DNA of 64,000 bases from Pseudomonas bananamidigenes (GTDB taxonomy: Bacteria; Pseudomonadota; Gammaproteobacteria; Pseudomonadales; Pseudomonadaceae): NCBI RefSeq assembly GCF_001679645.1, contig NZ_LRUN01000003.1, forward strand, positions 22,576 to 86,575, read 5' to 3'. Position 1 is the stretch's first letter; each line of letters opens with the position of its first letter. The translations under genes were made by a program, and so were the position numbers. Of the stretch, positions 41,201 to 51,261 are shown piece by piece. Under the pieces are notes generated by a model. The model worked only from the letters and a program-made list of their open reading frames with translations. It was not told the DNA's origin and made no database searches.

Positions 41201-44200
41201 TCGGTCAGCAGCAACGTCAGACCGGAATCCTGCATCAGGTACGCCAGACGCTCGCGCGGGTAGCTCGTATCCAGCGGCACATAAGCGCCGCCGGTCTTGA
41301 GCACCGCGAGCAGGGCAACGATCAGACCTTCACCACGCGGCATCGCCACGCCGACCCGCACTTCGGCGCGCACGCCACGGGCCACCAGTTCATGGGCCAG
41401 ACGGTTGGCCCGGGCATCCAGTTCACCGTAGCTGTAATGCCTGCCATCGAAAATGACCGCCGTGCGATCCGGTTGCTGCGCCGCCAATCGGGCGTAGCGC
41501 TGGTGTACCGGGATATCGACCGGATACGCCTGCGGATGGTTTTGCGCCTGCTGCCGCGCCTGTTCGTCGGCAGTGGCCAGGGCGATTTCACCGAGACGAC
41601 GTCCGGCGGATTCGGCAAATTGTTCCAGCAGGTGCAGCAACTGCGCGCTCAGGCGCTCGACGGTGGCGACGCTGAAATGCGTCTGGTCGAAGCTCATGTG
41701 CAGCGCCAGGGTTTTGCCCAGCGTCACGCCGAGGGTCAGCGGATAGTGGGTCTGATCCTGGTTGGTCACTTCGCCGAATACCACGCCTCGGGCGGTGCCG
41801 TGTTGCAAGGCTTCGGAAATCGGGAAGTTTTCGAATACCAGCAGCGTGTCGAACAACGACTCGCCACCCTGCCCGGCCCAGCGCTGGATGTTCGCCAGCG
41901 GTGTGTGCTCGAACTCGCGCAGCGACAGGTTCTGCGCCTGTACGGCTGCCAGCCACGCGGCCACGGTCTGATCGGGACGACTGCCGGCGATCACCGGCAA
42001 GGTGTTGATGAACAGGCCGACCTGCTGCTCGATGCCCACCAGTTCCGCCGGACGCCCGGCCACGGTGGTGCCGAACGCCACGCAGGCGTTGCCGGTGTAA
42101 CGCTGCAACAGCAGCAGCCACGCGGCTTGCACCAGGGTGTTGACGGTGACTTTCTGTTCACGGGCGAAGGCGTTCAATCGAGCGGTGCGCGGTGCATCGA
42201 GCTCGTAATGCTTGAGCCGGTGACCGACTTCGCTGCGCACCTCGCCACCGCCGGCAGCGGCCTGCGCCAGCATCGCAGGCTCGTGGAAATCCGCCAGTTG
42301 TTGCAGCCAGAACGCTTCGCTGACGGCGGCGTCCTGACGTTGCAGCCACTGGATGTAATCCGCATAACGGCTGACCGGACGCGGCGGTTGCTGCCCGGCA
42401 TAACGTTGCAGGACTTCGCCAAGCATCTGCGCGCTGCTCCAGCCGTCCATCAGGATGTGGTGGTTGGTGAAGATCAGGTGATGGCGGTTGTCGTCGATGC
42501 GAATCAGGGTCACCCGCAGCAGCCCGGGCCGGGTCAGGTCGAAACCTTCGGCCAGATCGGCAGCGGTGAAATCCTTGAGGGCCTGAGCGATGTCGCTGCG
42601 CTCGCGCCAGTCGAGCAGCGTGTACGGCAACGTCAGTTGGCGATGGATGATTTGCAGTTGTTCCTGCAATTGGCCCTGCCAGATGAAACCGCTGCGCAGG
42701 ATGTCGTGGGCGTCCATGGTCGCTTGCCACGCCGCACGGAAACGCTCGGGATCGAGGCCGTCGACATCGACGCACAACTGGTTGATGTAGGTGCCGGTGC
42801 CCTGCTCGTACAAGGTGTGGAACAGCATGCCCTGTTGCATCGGCGACAACGGATAGAGGTCTTCGATATTGGCGGCCGGCACCGGGATCGCGTCCAGTTG
42901 CGCCTGATCGATGTGCGCCAGCGGGAAGTCCGACGGCGTCACGCCCATCGAATCCGCCTCGCAGCAATGGCGGATCAATGCTTGCAGTTCACGCTCGTAA
43001 TCCTCGGCCAGCCCGGCGATGGTCGCCTCGTTGAATTGCTCGCGGCTGAAGGTCCAGCGCAGGTCGAGTTCGCCGTTATAGACCTGACCTTCGACGCCCA
43101 GCCAGTTATCCAGCGGCGCATCGAGGCTCTGCTCCAGTCCGGCGCTTTCACCAGCCGGGCTGAACAACGCACCGTCCTCGGCATCGAAGCTGCCGTCGAA
43201 CTGGCCCAGGTAGTTGAAGGTAATGCGCGACATCGCCAGCGCCTTGAGGCTGGCCTGGGTGGCGGCGTCACCGAGATGGCGCAGCACGCCGAAACCGATG
43301 CCCTTGTTCGGAATGGCGCGCAGTTGTTCCTTGATCTGCTTGATCGCCGCCGCAAAGGAATCCGCCGGTGTCAGGCGCACCGGGAACAGGCTGGTGAACC
43401 AGCCGACGGTGCGGGTCAGGTCGACATCGTCGAACAGGTCTTCACGACCGTGGCCTTCCAGCTGGATCAGGGTGTCGGCGTAGCCGGTCCAGCGGCTGAT
43501 GACCCGCGCCAGCGCGGTCAGCAGCAGGTCGTTAACCTGCGTGCGATAAGCGGCCGGGGCCTGTTGCAGCAATTGCTGGGTGAAGGTTTTGTCGAGGCGG
43601 CTGTGCAGCACCAGGGCATGGCGGCTTTGCAGACTGCCCTGCGGGTTATCGCAAGGCAGATCCAGTGCCGCGCCGTCGAGTTGTTGCTTCCAGAATCCGA
43701 GTTCAGCCTGCAGTGCTTCGGTCGCGGCATAAGCTTGCAAATGCTCGCCCCAAGCCTTGTAGGCGCTGGTTTTCGCCGGCAGCTTGATGACAGAACCTTG
43801 TGCAGCCTGTTGATAAGCCAGCTGCAGGTCCTCCAGCAGAATGCGCCACGAAACACCGTCCACCACCAGGTGATGCACCGCGAGCAACAGGCGCTGGCTG
43901 CCATCGGCAACGGTCGCCAACACGGCGCGCAGCAACGGGCCGTCTTGCAGGTTCAGGCTTTGCTGGGCCTTGGCGTACAGCGCTTGCACATCGGCATCGG
44001 GGAGATTGTCGGCAGTCCACAACAGCTCCGGGTCGTGCGCCAGCGCTGCCACCTCGGCACGCCAACCTTGAGCGTCTTCGACGAAACGCGACCGCAGGCC
44101 ATCGTGATGGGCGACCAACGCGTTCAGCGCTTGCAGCAGCGCCTCGGCATTCAGGGTCTGGTGGCTGCGCAACAACACCGCCTGGTTCCAGTGCTGGCGC

Positions 44201-47200
44201 TGGGGAATTTCATCCTCGAAGAACACTTGCTGGATCGGCAGCAACGGCAACTCGCCGGTCACCGGGCCCTGATCAATGCTCACGTCGCCGCTGCCCTGCC
44301 GCGCCACGCTGGCCAGGCCTTGCACGGTCTGGTGCTGGAACAGGTCGCGGGGGCTGAAATGAATCCCGGCCTGACGCGAGCGGCTGACCACCTGAATCGA
44401 GATGATCGAGTCTCCCCCCAGCTCGAAGAAGTTGTCGGTAAGGCCGACCTGTTCAAGCTTGAGCACGTCCTGCCAGATGTTGGCGATTGTCTGTTCCAGC
44501 TCGCTGCGCGGCGCGACGAACGCCTGCTGCATCTGGCTGGCGTCCGGCGCCGGCAAGGCCTTGCGGTCCAGTTTGCCGTTGGGGCTCAGGGGCAATTCGG
44601 CAAGGAACAGCAGCTGCGTCGGGATCATGTAGTCCGGCAGGCTGTCCTTGAGCTGCGCCTTGATCGCTTCCCGCGCCGCGCCCTGTTCATCGGCGTCTGC
44701 TGCGACCACCGACGCGTCTTTCGGCACCACATAAGCCACCAGCTGCAGGCTGCTGCCGCCCTGCACCGCCAGCACCACGGCTTCGCTGACATCGCTCAGT
44801 TCCAGCAGGCGCGCTTCGACTTCGCCGAGTTCGATGCGGAAGCCCCGGATCTTTACTTGATGGTCAACGCGACCGACGTATTCGATCTGGCCATGAGCGT
44901 TGTAACGCGCCAGGTCGCCGGTGCGGTACAGGCGTGCACCCGTGCTGGAAAACGGATCGGGAATAAAGCGTTCAGCGGTCAGGTCGGCGCGCTGGAAATA
45001 ACCACGCGCCAGCAACTCACCGCCGATCAGCAACTCGCCGACCACACCGACCGGGGTTGGCTGACCGTCGGCGTCCAGCAGATACGTATGACGACCCGGC
45101 AGCGGCTGACCGATCGGCATTGTCAGCGGCAACGGCTGGCGACCGAAGACGTAGTCGCTGCAATCGAGGGTGGTGGCGGTGACCGTGGCTTCGGTCGGGC
45201 CGTAGGTGTTGAGCAATCGGACGTGCTCAAGACCGGCCTGACGCCAGGCTTGTACGCCTTCCGGTGGCATCGCTTCACCACCGCTGTGCACCTGGCGCAG
45301 TGCCGCGTAGTCACGCGGGCCAGCAGCGGCGAATTCCTTGGCGATCATGTTCCAGTAAGCAGTGGTCAGGTCCATGACCGTGATGCCGTGCTCGACAATG
45401 TTCCGGTACAGGGTTTCGCTGTCCCACACCTCATTGCCGCGCAGCACCACCGAAGCGCCGCAGGTCAGCGGGCCGAACAGTTGCTCGCCGAAGGCATCGA
45501 AGTTGAACGTCGCGAATTGCAGCGCGCAATCGGCGGCGCTCAGGCCGTAGTAATGCTGCGAGGCAAATGCGTGCTTGCTCAGGGCGCCGTGGCTGATGCC
45601 GACGCCTTTCGGGCGACCGGTGGAGCCGGAGGTGAACATCACGTAGGCCAGGTTGTCGGCCCACACGGTGCGCTGCGGATTGCTTTCGTCAGGGCTTTCC
45701 CATACTTCATGTTGATCCAGGCACAGGCTCAGGACGTCCTGCGGCACCGGCAAACGCTCGAGCAAATGGCTTTGGGTCAGCAGCAAGCGGCTGCCGCTGT
45801 CTTCGATCATGCCCAGCAGGCGATCACGCGGGTATTGCGGATCCAGCGGCACGTAAGCGCCACCGGCCTTGAGCACGGCGAGAATCGCGACGATCAGTTC
45901 CAGTCCGCGCTCCACCGCCACGCCCACCAGCACCTCCGGGCCGACGCCTTGCGCCAGCAGCGTGCGCGCCAGACGATTGGCCCGGGCGTTGAGCTGGCGA
46001 TAGGTCAGTCGCTGGTCATCGAAAATCAGCGCGACGGCATCCGGTGTCAGTTCGGCCTGGGCTTCAAACAGTTGATACACCGGGCGCTCGCTCGGCCATT
46101 GCGCGTCGTGGCGACCCCAATCCTTGGTCAGTTGTGTGAGCTCGGTCGATTCCAACAGCGCGAGGTCACCGACACGCTGCTGCGGATCGCTGGCGATGCT
46201 GCGCAGCAGGTTGGTCCAGTGGCGCGCCATGCGCTCGATGGTTTCAGGCTCGAACAGATCCGTGGCGTAGGTGAACGCCGCGTGCAGCTGCCCGCCCTTC
46301 TCGTAGGTGTCCAGGCTCAAGTCGAACTGGGTGCTGCGGCTTTCCCATTCGATAACGCCCAGCTCCAGACCGCTGCCAACCTTGAGCGTGGTGACATCGG
46401 CGACTTCCGGCTGGTGGTTGTACATCACCTGGAACAGCGGGTTGTAGCTGAGGCTGCGTTCCAGTTTCAGCGCCTCGACCAGTCGTTCGAACGGCAGGTC
46501 CTGATGGGCCTGGGCGCCGAGGGCGGTTTCCTTGAGATCACGCAGCAGATCGGCGAAGGCGGTCTGGCCGTGCAGTTGCACGCGCAGGACCTGAGTGTTG
46601 ACGAAGAAGCCGATCAGCCCTTCGATTTCCCGGCGGTTGCGGTTGGCGATCGGCACGCCGATGCGCAGGTCGCTCTGCCCGGTGTAACGGTGCAGCAGAA
46701 TATTGAAGGTGGCGAGCAACAGCATGAACAGCGTCACCCCGTGCTGGCGGGCGATGCCGCGCAATTGCTCGACCAGCGCAGCGTCCACCACGCTTTCCAG
46801 GCGCCGGCCCTGATTGCTCGGCAGCACCGGGCGCGGATGATCCACCGGCAACTCCAGCACCGGATGTTCGTCGCCCATCTGCGCCAGCCAGTAGTCGAGT
46901 TGACGCTGTTGCTCACCCGCTTCCAGCCAGCGGCGTTGCCACAGGGCGTAGTCGCTGTATTGCACCGCCAGCGGCGGCAGGTCGGCAGCACGGCCCTGAT
47001 CATGGGCGTCATAGAAGCGGCAGAATTCGTCGATCAGCACGTTCATCGACCAGCCATCGGACACGATGTGGTGCAGGGTCAGCAGCAACACATGTTCCTG
47101 CTCGCCCAGCTGCAACAGGCGCACCCGCAGCAGCGGGCCGTTGGCCAGGTCGAACGGCAGCAGCGATTGTTCCTGCGCGGCGGCGGCCACGCGGGTTTCA

Positions 47201-47616
47201 CGTTCGGCGGCAGGCAAATCGCCGAGGTCGATGCGCTGGATGTCCAGCGGCTGTTGCAGCGGCACTTGCAGCAGGCTGTCGTCGGGCTGCTGCCGGAACA
47301 CCGTGCGCAGGGTTTCGTGTCGCTCGATCAGGCTGGCGAAGGCTTGCTCCAGCGCGGCCTGGTTCAGGCGACCGGTCAGGCGCACCGCCGCCGGCAGGTT
47401 GTAGGCACCGCTTTGCGGATCGAGATGCCAGAGAAACCACATGCGCTGCTGCGCGTAGGACAGCGCCTTGCGATCCTCGGCCTCGACCCCGGCCGGAATC
47501 GGAAACCTTGAAAAATCCACGCCTTCGCGTTGCAGGGCGGCGAGGAACATCTGGCGCTTTTCCAGCGGCAACCCGATAAACCGGCGAGCGAGTTTCAAGG
47601 AGTCATCAGCATTCAT
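35206..47616 (-). CDS. pvdI: Pyoverdine peptide synthetase, three modules (PvdI-type)
   Basis: About 4136 residues that take the acyl-Glu-Tyr-Dab chain expected from PvdL (not in window) and add three residues. Order with approximate residue numbers counted from the GTG at 47658: C (65-505, HHIVSDGWS), A (motif 673), T (GGDSI 1084), E (1110-1570); C (1603 on), A (2206), T (GGDSI 2589), E (2640-3080); C (3113 on), A (3704), T (GGHSL 4084). Specificity residues: DAEDHGTVTK (two acids facing a basic side chain; Lys most likely), DGEACGGVTK (inferred N5-hydroxyornithine derivative), DLWNNALTYK (Ala-like). The first two residues should be D because of the E domains. The ATG at 47616 ([17 protein letters not shown]) fits the N-terminal docking helix of the family; a GTG at 47658 opens the same frame. 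The C domain types agree with the E pattern. The symbol is by position. Confidence 0.94.
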   Translation of the reverse strand: MNADDSLKLARRFIGLPLEKRQMFLAALQREGVDFSRFPIPAGVEAEDRKALSYAQQRMWFLWHLDPQSGAYNLPAAVRLTGRLNQAALEQAFASLIERHETLRTVFRQQPDDSLLQVPLQQPLDIQRIDLGDLPAAERETRVAAAAQEQSLLPFDLANGPLLRVRLLQLGEQEHVLLLTLHHIVSDGWSMNVLIDEFCRFYDAHDQGRAADLPPLAVQYSDYALWQRRWLEAGEQQRQLDYWLAQMGDEHPVLELPVDHPRPVLPSNQGRRLESVVDAALVEQLRGIARQHGVTLFMLLLATFNILLHRYTGQSDLRIGVPIANRNRREIEGLIGFFVNTQVLRVQLHGQTAFADLLRDLKETALGAQAHQDLPFERLVEALKLERSLSYNPLFQVMYNHQPEVADVTTLKVGSGLELGVIEWESRSTQFDLSLDTYEKGGQLHAAFTYATDLFEPETIERMARHWTNLLRSIASDPQQRVGDLALLESTELTQLTKDWGRHDAQWPSERPVYQLFEAQAELTPDAVALIFDDQRLTYRQLNARANRLARTLLAQGVGPEVLVGVAVERGLELIVAILAVLKAGGAYVPLDPQYPRDRLLGMIEDSGSRLLLTQSHLLERLPVPQDVLSLCLDQHEVWESPDESNPQRTVWADNLAYVMFTSGSTGRPKGVGISHGALSKHAFASQHYYGLSAADCALQFATFNFDAFGEQLFGPLTCGASVVLRGNEVWDSETLYRNIVEHGITVMDLTTAYWNMIAKEFAAAGPRDYAALRQVHSGGEAMPPEGVQAWRQAGLEHVRLLNTYGPTEATVTATTLDCSDYVFGRQPLPLTMPIGQPLPGRHTYLLDADGQPTPVGVVGELLIGGELLARGYFQRADLTAERFIPDPFSSTGARLYRTGDLARYNAHGQIEYVGRVDHQVKIRGFRIELGEVEARLLELSDVSEAVVLAVQGGSSLQLVAYVVPKDASVVAADADEQGAAREAIKAQLKDSLPDYMIPTQLLFLAELPLSPNGKLDRKALPAPDASQMQQAFVAPRSELEQTIANIWQDVLKLEQVGLTDNFFELGGDSIISIQVVSRSRQAGIHFSPRDLFQHQTVQGLASVARQGSGDVSIDQGPVTGELPLLPIQQVFFEDEIPQRQHWNQAVLLRSHQTLNAEALLQALNALVAHHDGLRSRFVEDAQGWRAEVAALAHDPELLWTADNLPDADVQALYAKAQQSLNLQDGPLLRAVLATVADGSQRLLLAVHHLVVDGVSWRILLEDLQLAYQQAAQGSVIKLPAKTSAYKAWGEHLQAYAATEALQAELGFWKQQLDGAALDLPCDNPQGSLQSRHALVLHSRLDKTFTQQLLQQAPAAYRTQVNDLLLTALARVISRWTGYADTLIQLEGHGREDLFDDVDLTRTVGWFTSLFPVRLTPADSFAAAIKQIKEQLRAIPNKGIGFGVLRHLGDAATQASLKALAMSRITFNYLGQFDGSFDAEDGALFSPAGESAGLEQSLDAPLDNWLGVEGQVYNGELDLRWTFSREQFNEATIAGLAEDYERELQALIRHCCEADSMGVTPSDFPLAHIDQAQLDAIPVPAANIEDLYPLSPMQQGMLFHTLYEQGTGTYINQLCVDVDGLDPERFRAAWQATMDAHDILRSGFIWQGQLQEQLQIIHRQLTLPYTLLDWRERSDIAQALKDFTAADLAEGFDLTRPGLLRVTLIRIDDNRHHLIFTNHHILMDGWSSAQMLGEVLQRYAGQQPPRPVSRYADYIQWLQRQDAAVSEAFWLQQLADFHEPAMLAQAAAGGGEVRSEVGHRLKHYELDAPRTARLNAFAREQKVTVNTLVQAAWLLLLQRYTGNACVAFGTTVAGRPAELVGIEQQVGLFINTLPVIAGSRPDQTVAAWLAAVQAQNLSLREFEHTPLANIQRWAGQGGESLFDTLLVFENFPISEALQHGTARGVVFGEVTNQDQTHYPLTLGVTLGKTLALHMSFDQTHFSVATVERLSAQLLHLLEQFAESAGRRLGEIALATADEQARQQAQNHPQAYPVDIPVHQRYARLAAQQPDRTAVIFDGRHYSYGELDARANRLAHELVARGVRAEVRVGVAMPRGEGLIVALLAVLKTGGAYVPLDTSYPRERLAYLMQDSGLTLLLTDSRVSAQLPLDDAMSVLELDRLDLSGHSAQAPVVALDPDNLAYVIYTSGSTGNPKGVSVTHGPLAMHCQAIGERYEMRDSDCEFHFMSFAFDGAHERWLTSLTHGGSLLIRDDSLWTPEQTYNAMIEHGVTVAAFPPVYLQQLAEHAERVGNPPQVRIYCFGGDAVPSASFERVKRALNPEYIINGYGPTETVVTPLIWKAGREVPCGAAYAPIGSRIGDRSAYVLDADLNLLPQGMAGELYLGGSGVARGYLNRPAMTAERFVADPFSTTGGVLYRTGDLVRQRPDGTFDYLERIDNQVKIRGFRIELGEIEARLQALDGVREAVVVAQESAGSKRLVAYVVGDSQQTDFAEQLRAQLKATLPAHMVPAYVLTLERMPLTPNGKLDRKNLPKPDVSQLQQTYVAPQSALEQQLATIWQDVLKLERVGLTDNFFELGGDSIISIQVVSRARQAGLRFTPKDLFQHQTIQALANVVQTGEAVQPIDQQPVTGETALLPIHQWFFAQSIPDRHHWNQSVMLKTTQALDAAVLEQALDAVVAHHDSLRLAFVEQARGWTAQYRDIENQAGETVLWQVEVADLAALEVLGNKAQRSLQLSDGSLIRAVLANLADGSQRLLLVVHHLVVDGVSWRILFEDLQSAYRQIQSGAALHLPARTSAVKAWAEALQDYAGSAPLQAELGYWQQQLQGTSNALPCDNPQGGQQHCQAMAIRTPLDKTLTRQLLQEAPAAYRTQVNDLLLTALARVMVRWTGDDHVLVQLEGHGREDLFDHVDLTRTVGWFTSLFPAKLTPVADLGTSLKQIKEQLRAIPNKGIGFGALAHLGDDHARATLQALPTPRLTFNYLGQFDGSFEAGDAALFVPTSESGGEEVNMQGPLGSPLALDGKVFNGELDLSWTFSREMFEPATIQRLADDYLQELTALIAHCCDRANRGVTPSDFPLATLTQAQLDVLAPQPQAIDDIYPLSPMQQGMLFHTLLEHGNGDYINQMRLDVDGVDPQRFRAAWQAVVDAHDILRTGFVWQGDLEQPLQVVQRQLDVPFRVLDWSGQADLDAALKKLADDERAQGLDLTRAPLLRLVLVRVAENRHHLIYTNHHILMDGWSSAQLLGEVLQHYSGEAVPRPTGRYRDYIAWLQRQDAATAEAFWLAALGNLQEPTRLADAIARPNAGLPSAGYGDHFQVLDAGLTQRLGEFARASKVTVNTLVQAAWLLLLQRYTGKDCVAFGATVAGRPADLPGAEQQVGLFINTLPVIAAPQAQQSLASWLQAVQAQNLALREFEHTPLAQIQRWAGQGGDALFDSLMVFENYPIAEALEHGAPQGLRFGPVENHEQTNYPLTLLVHLGVELSVHFSYQRDSFADASVAQLGAHLQRLLEQMTEAGERSLSELHLLETATVHSDFVTDLCIHQSIARQVAATPNALAVTFADTQLTYAELDVRANRLAHKLIELGVGPEVRVGVALPRSEQLLIALLAVLKAGGAYVPLDPDYPADRVAYMLEDSRARVLLTEQELAATLAVPSDTQVLLLDQVELHGYPDQAPQTAVIPDNLAYVIYTSGSTGKPKGVAIAHRNVMALIDWSAKVYRREDIQGVLASTSVCFDLSVWELFVTLANGGSLIIARNALELPQLPARDQVRLINTVPSAINALQRAGQIPPGVRIINLAGEPLKQGLVDTLYQQPDIEHVYDLYGPSEDTTYSTWTRRTAGGQARIGRALDHSASHLLDADLQAVPQGVSAELYLSGAGVTRGYLGKAAMTAEKFVPHPFARNGERLYRTGDLIRQREDGELEYMGRIDHQVKIRGFRIELGEIEARLLAQPGISEAAVLAVEADGGAQLVAYVVAAQLDVYDGEAQRQRRDGLKTGLKSSLPDYMIPAHLLFLEQLPLTPNGKLDRKALPTVDASQMQAAYVAPQSELEQQVAAIWQQVLTVERIGLNDHFFELGGHSLLAVNVVSRIALELGLTLTPQLLFQHPVLGDFVARLDTGGGAINEQKLNKLEALLDEMEEF

Positions 47617-47672
47617 TTCTTGGGATCCGGATTCAGTAGGCAAGAAGCACAAAGGCACGTCGTCCCTATAAA

Positions 47673-47695
47673 ACGAATCCAGACCTGAAAAATTA
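47673..47695 (-). promoter_or_regulatory. Weak PvdS-type box upstream of the synthetase operon
   Basis: On the minus strand: TAATT (47695-47691), 15 bases, CGT (47675-47673). Same CTAATTT variant as the pvdM and thioesterase boxes but one base short in the spacer. It lies about 60 bases upstream of the ATG; the alternative GTG start at 47658 would leave only 14 bases. The operon could also be read from the thioesterase promoter. Confidence 0.45.
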
Positions 47696-47720
47696 GCGAT
47701 TGAGAAGAAGTGTCAGAAGC

Positions 47721-47749
47721 AACTGTGGGGCAAGCCCGCTCCCACAGTT
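47721..47749. repeat. Hairpin between thioesterase and synthetase genes
   Basis: Arms AACTGTGGG (47721-47729) and CCCACAGTT (47741-47749). REP-like core (GCCCGCTCCCACA). It may separate the thioesterase message from the synthetase message. Confidence 0.6.
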
Positions 47750-47772
47750 TTCAGGATGAGTTGGAGGTCGGG

Positions 47773-48510
47773 CTAGACGGCAGCCATCAAGCTGTGGCGC
47801 CGGTGATGCACTTCAAGTTGATCCTTGATCACCTTGAGCACCCTGGCTTCATGTTCATGAATGAAGAAATGCCCGCCGGCCAGCATGTCCACCGAGAAGC
47901 TGCCCGAGGTTTCCTTGCTCCAGCCGATCAACTGTTCGGTGGTGGCCTTGTCAGCCTTGCCGCCCAGCACGTGCACCGGGCACTTGAGCAGCGGGCGCTG
48001 CAATGGCTGGAATCTGCCGCAGAGCAGAAAGTCCGCACGCAGGATCGGCAAGGTCAGGCTCATCAGCTCTTCGTTGGCCAGCACCTCTTCGCTGGTGCCG
48101 TTGAGTGTGCGCAGCTGGTCGATCAGCTCGGCGTCTGTCTTGGGATCGGCAAAACCCCGGTCGTATTCGGCGCGCATGGTTGGTGCGGCGGTGCCCGAGG
48201 CGAACAGCGCCACGGGTTCCGGGCACCCCAGCGCTCGCAGCGCGTGGGCGATTTCGCACGCCATCAAGGCGCCCAGACTGTGGCCGAACAAGGCATACGG
48301 AGCCTTGAGTGTCGGGCGCAATTCCTTGGCCAACTGCATGGCCAGCACGCGCATGTCGGTGTGCAGCGGCTCGTCGAACCGTGCACCGCGCCCGGGCAGT
48401 TCCACCGGCTGCAGTTGCAGCCATTGCGGCAGTTTGGGCCGCCAGCGGCTGTAGACCATGGCACTGGCGCCGGAGTACGGCAGGCACAGCAGGGTCAGCT
48501 TGGTCACCAC
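47773..48510 (-). CDS. Type II thioesterase of pyoverdine synthesis
   Basis: Stand-alone alpha/beta-hydrolase thioesterase (GrsT/PA2411/PvdG type) that removes misloaded or stalled groups from NRPS carrier domains. 245 residues; N-terminal LLCLPYSGASAMVYSRW, nucleophile GHSLGALMACEIA (Ser near residue 97), Asp region VHVLGGKADKAT and His in LAGGHFFIHEHE. It reads in the same direction as the synthetase genes and 150 bases upstream of them, with a PvdS-type box of its own. In P. aeruginosa, pvdG sits by pvdL and PA2411 by mbtH; neither pvdL nor mbtH is present here, so I give no symbol. Confidence 0.9.
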   Translation of the reverse strand: MVTKLTLLCLPYSGASAMVYSRWRPKLPQWLQLQPVELPGRGARFDEPLHTDMRVLAMQLAKELRPTLKAPYALFGHSLGALMACEIAHALRALGCPEPVALFASGTAAPTMRAEYDRGFADPKTDAELIDQLRTLNGTSEEVLANEELMSLTLPILRADFLLCGRFQPLQRPLLKCPVHVLGGKADKATTEQLIGWSKETSGSFSVDMLAGGHFFIHEHEARVLKVIKDQLEVHHRRHSLMAAV

Positions 48511-48541
48511 GTTTCCCTCGAAAAAGTCTCTTCAAAAGGGT

Positions 48542-48565
48542 ACGGATCAACGGTCGGGCAAATTA
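48542..48565 (-). promoter_or_regulatory. PvdS-type box for the type II thioesterase gene
   Basis: Minus strand: TAATT (48565-48561), 16 bases, CGT (48544-48542), 32 bases upstream of the thioesterase start. It is back to back with the exact box of the oxygenase gene. Confidence 0.72.
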
Positions 48566-48577
48566 GTCGGCGGCGGC

Positions 48578-48601
48578 TAAATTTCCCCCGCAAAGCCTCG
48601 T
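48578..48601 (+). promoter_or_regulatory. PvdS box for the SCP2-cupin oxygenase gene
   Basis: TAAAT (48578-48582), 16 bases, CGT (48599-48601). Exact consensus, 37 bases before the GTG start. It places an uncharacterised oxygenase in the pyoverdine regulon. Confidence 0.87.
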
Positions 48602-48637
48602 TAACCGTTCAGACCAAAACAACAACGAGGATTCACC

Positions 48638-49771
48638 GTGGACCTGCAGAGCATTCTGGGCAAGCTGTTCGCCAACGCCGGTGCCGTCGGCATCGAAGGC
48701 GTTTTTCAATTCGTCTTTGGTCCGCAGCAGGCGTACTGGTCCGAGGTCAAGGCCAGCTCCCGCACCGAAGCCGGTCGACACCCGAGTCCGGACGTGACCA
48801 TTGAGGTGGCACCGAACGACTTTGCCGGGATCATGACCGGCACCGCCAACGTCGAAGAACTGTTCGCCAGCGGTCGGCTGAAGATCGGCGGCAACATGGG
48901 CCTGGCGACGATGCTGCCGCAGATCATCGACCATGCCCGTTACGGTGGTGCGCCGACGCAGAAAGTCGACATGAACAAGCGCTACCCGACACCGCCACGC
49001 CACAGTGAAACCATCACCGCCGCACGGCCTGTGCAGACCGTCGTCGAACGCCGACCGCGCAGCGAACTGTCGCGCCAGGCATTCGAAGAACACTACCTGC
49101 CTTACGGCACGCCGGTGGTCATCAGCCATGCCCTGCACGACTGGCCGCTGTTCCGGCTCAGCCGCGAAGAATCACTGGTGCATTTCGCCGAACTGCAAGG
49201 CATCACCCGCCATGGCGACTACGTGAAGAAAACCTTTTCCACCGAACGGGATTTTCGCTCCACCTCGATGGCCGATTTCATCGCTTCGCTGGACAGCCCG
49301 GCGGTCAAGGGCAAGGACGGCGAGCCGCCGGCGTACATGGGCAACAACATCCTGCCGAGCGCCTTGATGCAGCAGATTCAATACCCGCCCTACTTCGATG
49401 CGTCGCTGTTCATTGCGCCACGGATCTGGATCGGCCCCAAGGGCACGCTGACGCCGCTGCACCGCGATGACTCCGACAACCTGTTCGCCCAGGTCTGGGG
49501 CCAGAAGAAATTCACCCTCGCCGCGCCCCACCATCGCGAAGCGCTGGGCACCTGGTCCACCGCACCGGAGGGTGGTCTGGACGGCTGCGATTTCAACCCG
49601 GATGCGCCGGACTACGAGCGTTTTCCCGGCGCACGCGACGTGACATTCCTGCGCGTGACCCTGGAGGCCGGGGATCTGCTGTTCCTGCCCGAAGGCTGGT
49701 TCCATCAGGTGGAGTCGGTGTCGACTTCACTGTCCGTCAACTTTTGGGTGAATTCCGGTCGGGGCTGGTAA
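48638..49771 (+). CDS. SCP2 domain fused to a cupin/JmjC-type Fe(II)/2-oxoglutarate oxygenase
   Basis: 377 residues, GTG start with ACGAGG 8 bases upstream. Residues 1-115 form an SCP2 sterol-carrier-like fold (PDVTIEVAPNDF, then GRLKIGGNMGLATMLPQ). Residues 140-377 form a cupin_8 domain with a full iron facial triad: H275-x-D277 in TPLHRDDSDN and H356 in GWFHQVES. It ends in VNFWVNSGRGW, typical of these hydroxylases. No signal peptide, so cytoplasmic. An exact PvdS box makes it iron-starvation-induced, and it is divergent from the NRPS-associated thioesterase. The predicted peptide has no obvious beta-hydroxy residue, so the substrate is open: a residue, a carrier-bound intermediate, or a lipid such as the acyl tail. 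Confidence 0.85.
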   Translation: MDLQSILGKLFANAGAVGIEGVFQFVFGPQQAYWSEVKASSRTEAGRHPSPDVTIEVAPNDFAGIMTGTANVEELFASGRLKIGGNMGLATMLPQIIDHARYGGAPTQKVDMNKRYPTPPRHSETITAARPVQTVVERRPRSELSRQAFEEHYLPYGTPVVISHALHDWPLFRLSREESLVHFAELQGITRHGDYVKKTFSTERDFRSTSMADFIASLDSPAVKGKDGEPPAYMGNNILPSALMQQIQYPPYFDASLFIAPRIWIGPKGTLTPLHRDDSDNLFAQVWGQKKFTLAAPHHREALGTWSTAPEGGLDGCDFNPDAPDYERFPGARDVTFLRVTLEAGDLLFLPEGWFHQVESVSTSLSVNFWVNSGRGW

Positions 49772-50948
49772 GCGGCCTATTTGAGGTGACGAAAGCTCTG
49801 CACCGCAGAGCCCAGCACCACCGCGCCGGCAACGATCGCCAGCCAGAATCCGCTGCGCGCACCGAAGGCATCCACCAGGCTCCGGAGCCCGCAGCACCGA
49901 TGGCCACGCCGATGCTCAGGCCGGTCACCAGCCAGGTCAGGCCTTCGGTGAGCTTGGCCGGCGGCACGATGCGTTCGATCAACGCCATCGCCACGATCAG
50001 GGTCGGCGAGAAGAACAGCCCCGCAATGAACACCGCGACGGCCAGACCGAAGATGTTGGTGGCCAGCAACAGCGGCAGCGTGGTCACCGCAGTCGCCAGC
50101 CCGCCATAGAGAAACAGGCGCGGCAACGGCAGCTTCGAGCGCATCGCCCCGAACGCGATGCCCGCCAGACAAGAGCCGATGGCATACACCGACAAGACGA
50201 TGCTCGCCGCTGCCGGTTGACCCTGTTGCTGGGCGAACGCAACGCTGACCACATCGACCACGCCAACGATCATGCCCATGGCGACCATCAACAGCAGCAG
50301 CCATTGCACGTCGGTGGAGCGAATGATCGAACCTTGGTGATGGGATTCATGAGGATGCACCGGCGGCTCGGTGCTGCGCTGGGCGACGAATGCCGTCACG
50401 CCGACGGCCAGCATCAACAATGCCGCCAGCGGTCCGGCCTCGGGAAACACCGCGACGCTCAACCCCACCGACAGCGGCGGCCCGACGATGAAGCAGACTT
50501 CGTCGAGTACCGACTCCAGCGCATAGGCCGTCTGCAATTGCGGCTGACCGCGATAGATTTCTGTCCAGCGCGCCCGCACCATCGCTGACATGCTCGGCAT
50601 GCAACCGGCCAGCGCGGCGCAGATGAACAGCGTCCAGTTCGGTGCCTGCAAACGGGTGCACAGCAGCAACATCAGCAGCGCCCCGCCACCGATCAGCGCC
50701 GCCACCGGCAGAATCCGCCCCTGACCGTAACGGTCTACCAGCCGCGACACCTGCGGCGCACAGAATGCCGTGGCCAGGGCAAAGGTCGCCGCCACCCCGC
50801 CCGCCAGCGCATAACCGCCAGCCAGTTGCGAGAGCATGGTGATCACACCGATACCGGTCATGGAAATCGGCATGCGCGCAATCATCCCGGCCATCACAAA
50901 GGCCCGGGCGCCGGGGGCGTTGAACAGTTCGCGGTAAGGGTTTGCCAT
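49737..50948 (-). CDS. MFS transporter with frameshifted 3' end
   Basis: Inner-membrane major-facilitator protein, 403 residues from ATG 50948 (MANPYRELFNAPGARAFVM); the longer frame to 51125 is not needed. Ten or so hydrophobic helices are visible, with the MFS loop motif VSRLVDRYGQGRILPV near residue 70. After GVAIGAAGSG (about residue 356) the reading changes to an Arg/Trp-rich tail. The next frame instead continues the last helices (VDAFGARSGFWLAIV...GSAVQSFRHLK) and stops at 49777, 5 bases from the oxygenase stop. One base appears to be missing near 49880. Substrate unknown; a link to siderophore or terpene export is only positional. Confidence 0.82.
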   Translation of the reverse strand: MANPYRELFNAPGARAFVMAGMIARMPISMTGIGVITMLSQLAGGYALAGGVAATFALATAFCAPQVSRLVDRYGQGRILPVAALIGGGALLMLLLCTRLQAPNWTLFICAALAGCMPSMSAMVRARWTEIYRGQPQLQTAYALESVLDEVCFIVGPPLSVGLSVAVFPEAGPLAALLMLAVGVTAFVAQRSTEPPVHPHESHHQGSIIRSTDVQWLLLLMVAMGMIVGVVDVVSVAFAQQQGQPAAASIVLSVYAIGSCLAGIAFGAMRSKLPLPRLFLYGGLATAVTTLPLLLATNIFGLAVAVFIAGLFFSPTLIVAMALIERIVPPAKLTEGLTWLVTGLSIGVAIGAAGSGAWWMPSVRAADSGWRSLPARWCWALRCRAFVTSNRPLTSPDRNSPKS

Positions 50949-51145
50949 CGGATACAGCCTCATCAGGGGCGGCCAACTTGCCACAAAGCCTGACGGGCGG
51001 GAAAGCGTGGAATTGTTGGTGGAATGTGAAAAGGCTACTGAATCACTGCCAGCGTGTTTCCCTGGCTGAAAATCCGGAGCAGAACCGCTCATCGTCCCGC
51101 CGACCTCCGGAATCACAGCGACCATCTGTCGTGAAACCTGCCTGG

Positions 51146-51163
51146 CCTGTCAGGTCTGACAGG
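51146..51163. promoter_or_regulatory. Palindromic operator candidate in the MFS-terpene synthase divergent region
   Basis: CCTGTCAGGTCTGACAGG: perfect 8-base arms around GT, 98 bases before the terpene gene start. It is the only strong symmetry I see in the 313-base intergenic region 50949-51261. The shape suits a dimeric regulator (TetR, LysR or MarR class). No PvdS or Fur box is visible here, which sets the terpene gene apart from the siderophore regulon. Confidence 0.5.
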
Positions 51164-51261
51164 TGTCATTACAGACGATCTATCTTTTACTACAGCGAAT
51201 CGAAACGCCCCACACAAGCTCGGACAAAAGACCGATAGCCAAGACTGTCAGGAATCAGGCG

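Noticed and set aside
20150..47616. Searching for the formyl-hydroxyornithine code DINYWGGIGK
   Set aside because: None of the seven A domains shows it; the repeated code is DGEACGGVTK.
48638..49771. Calling the oxygenase an aspartyl beta-hydroxylase of the SyrP type
   Set aside because: SyrP is a TauD-type protein; this one has an SCP2 plus cupin_8 architecture, and no Asp is predicted in the peptide.
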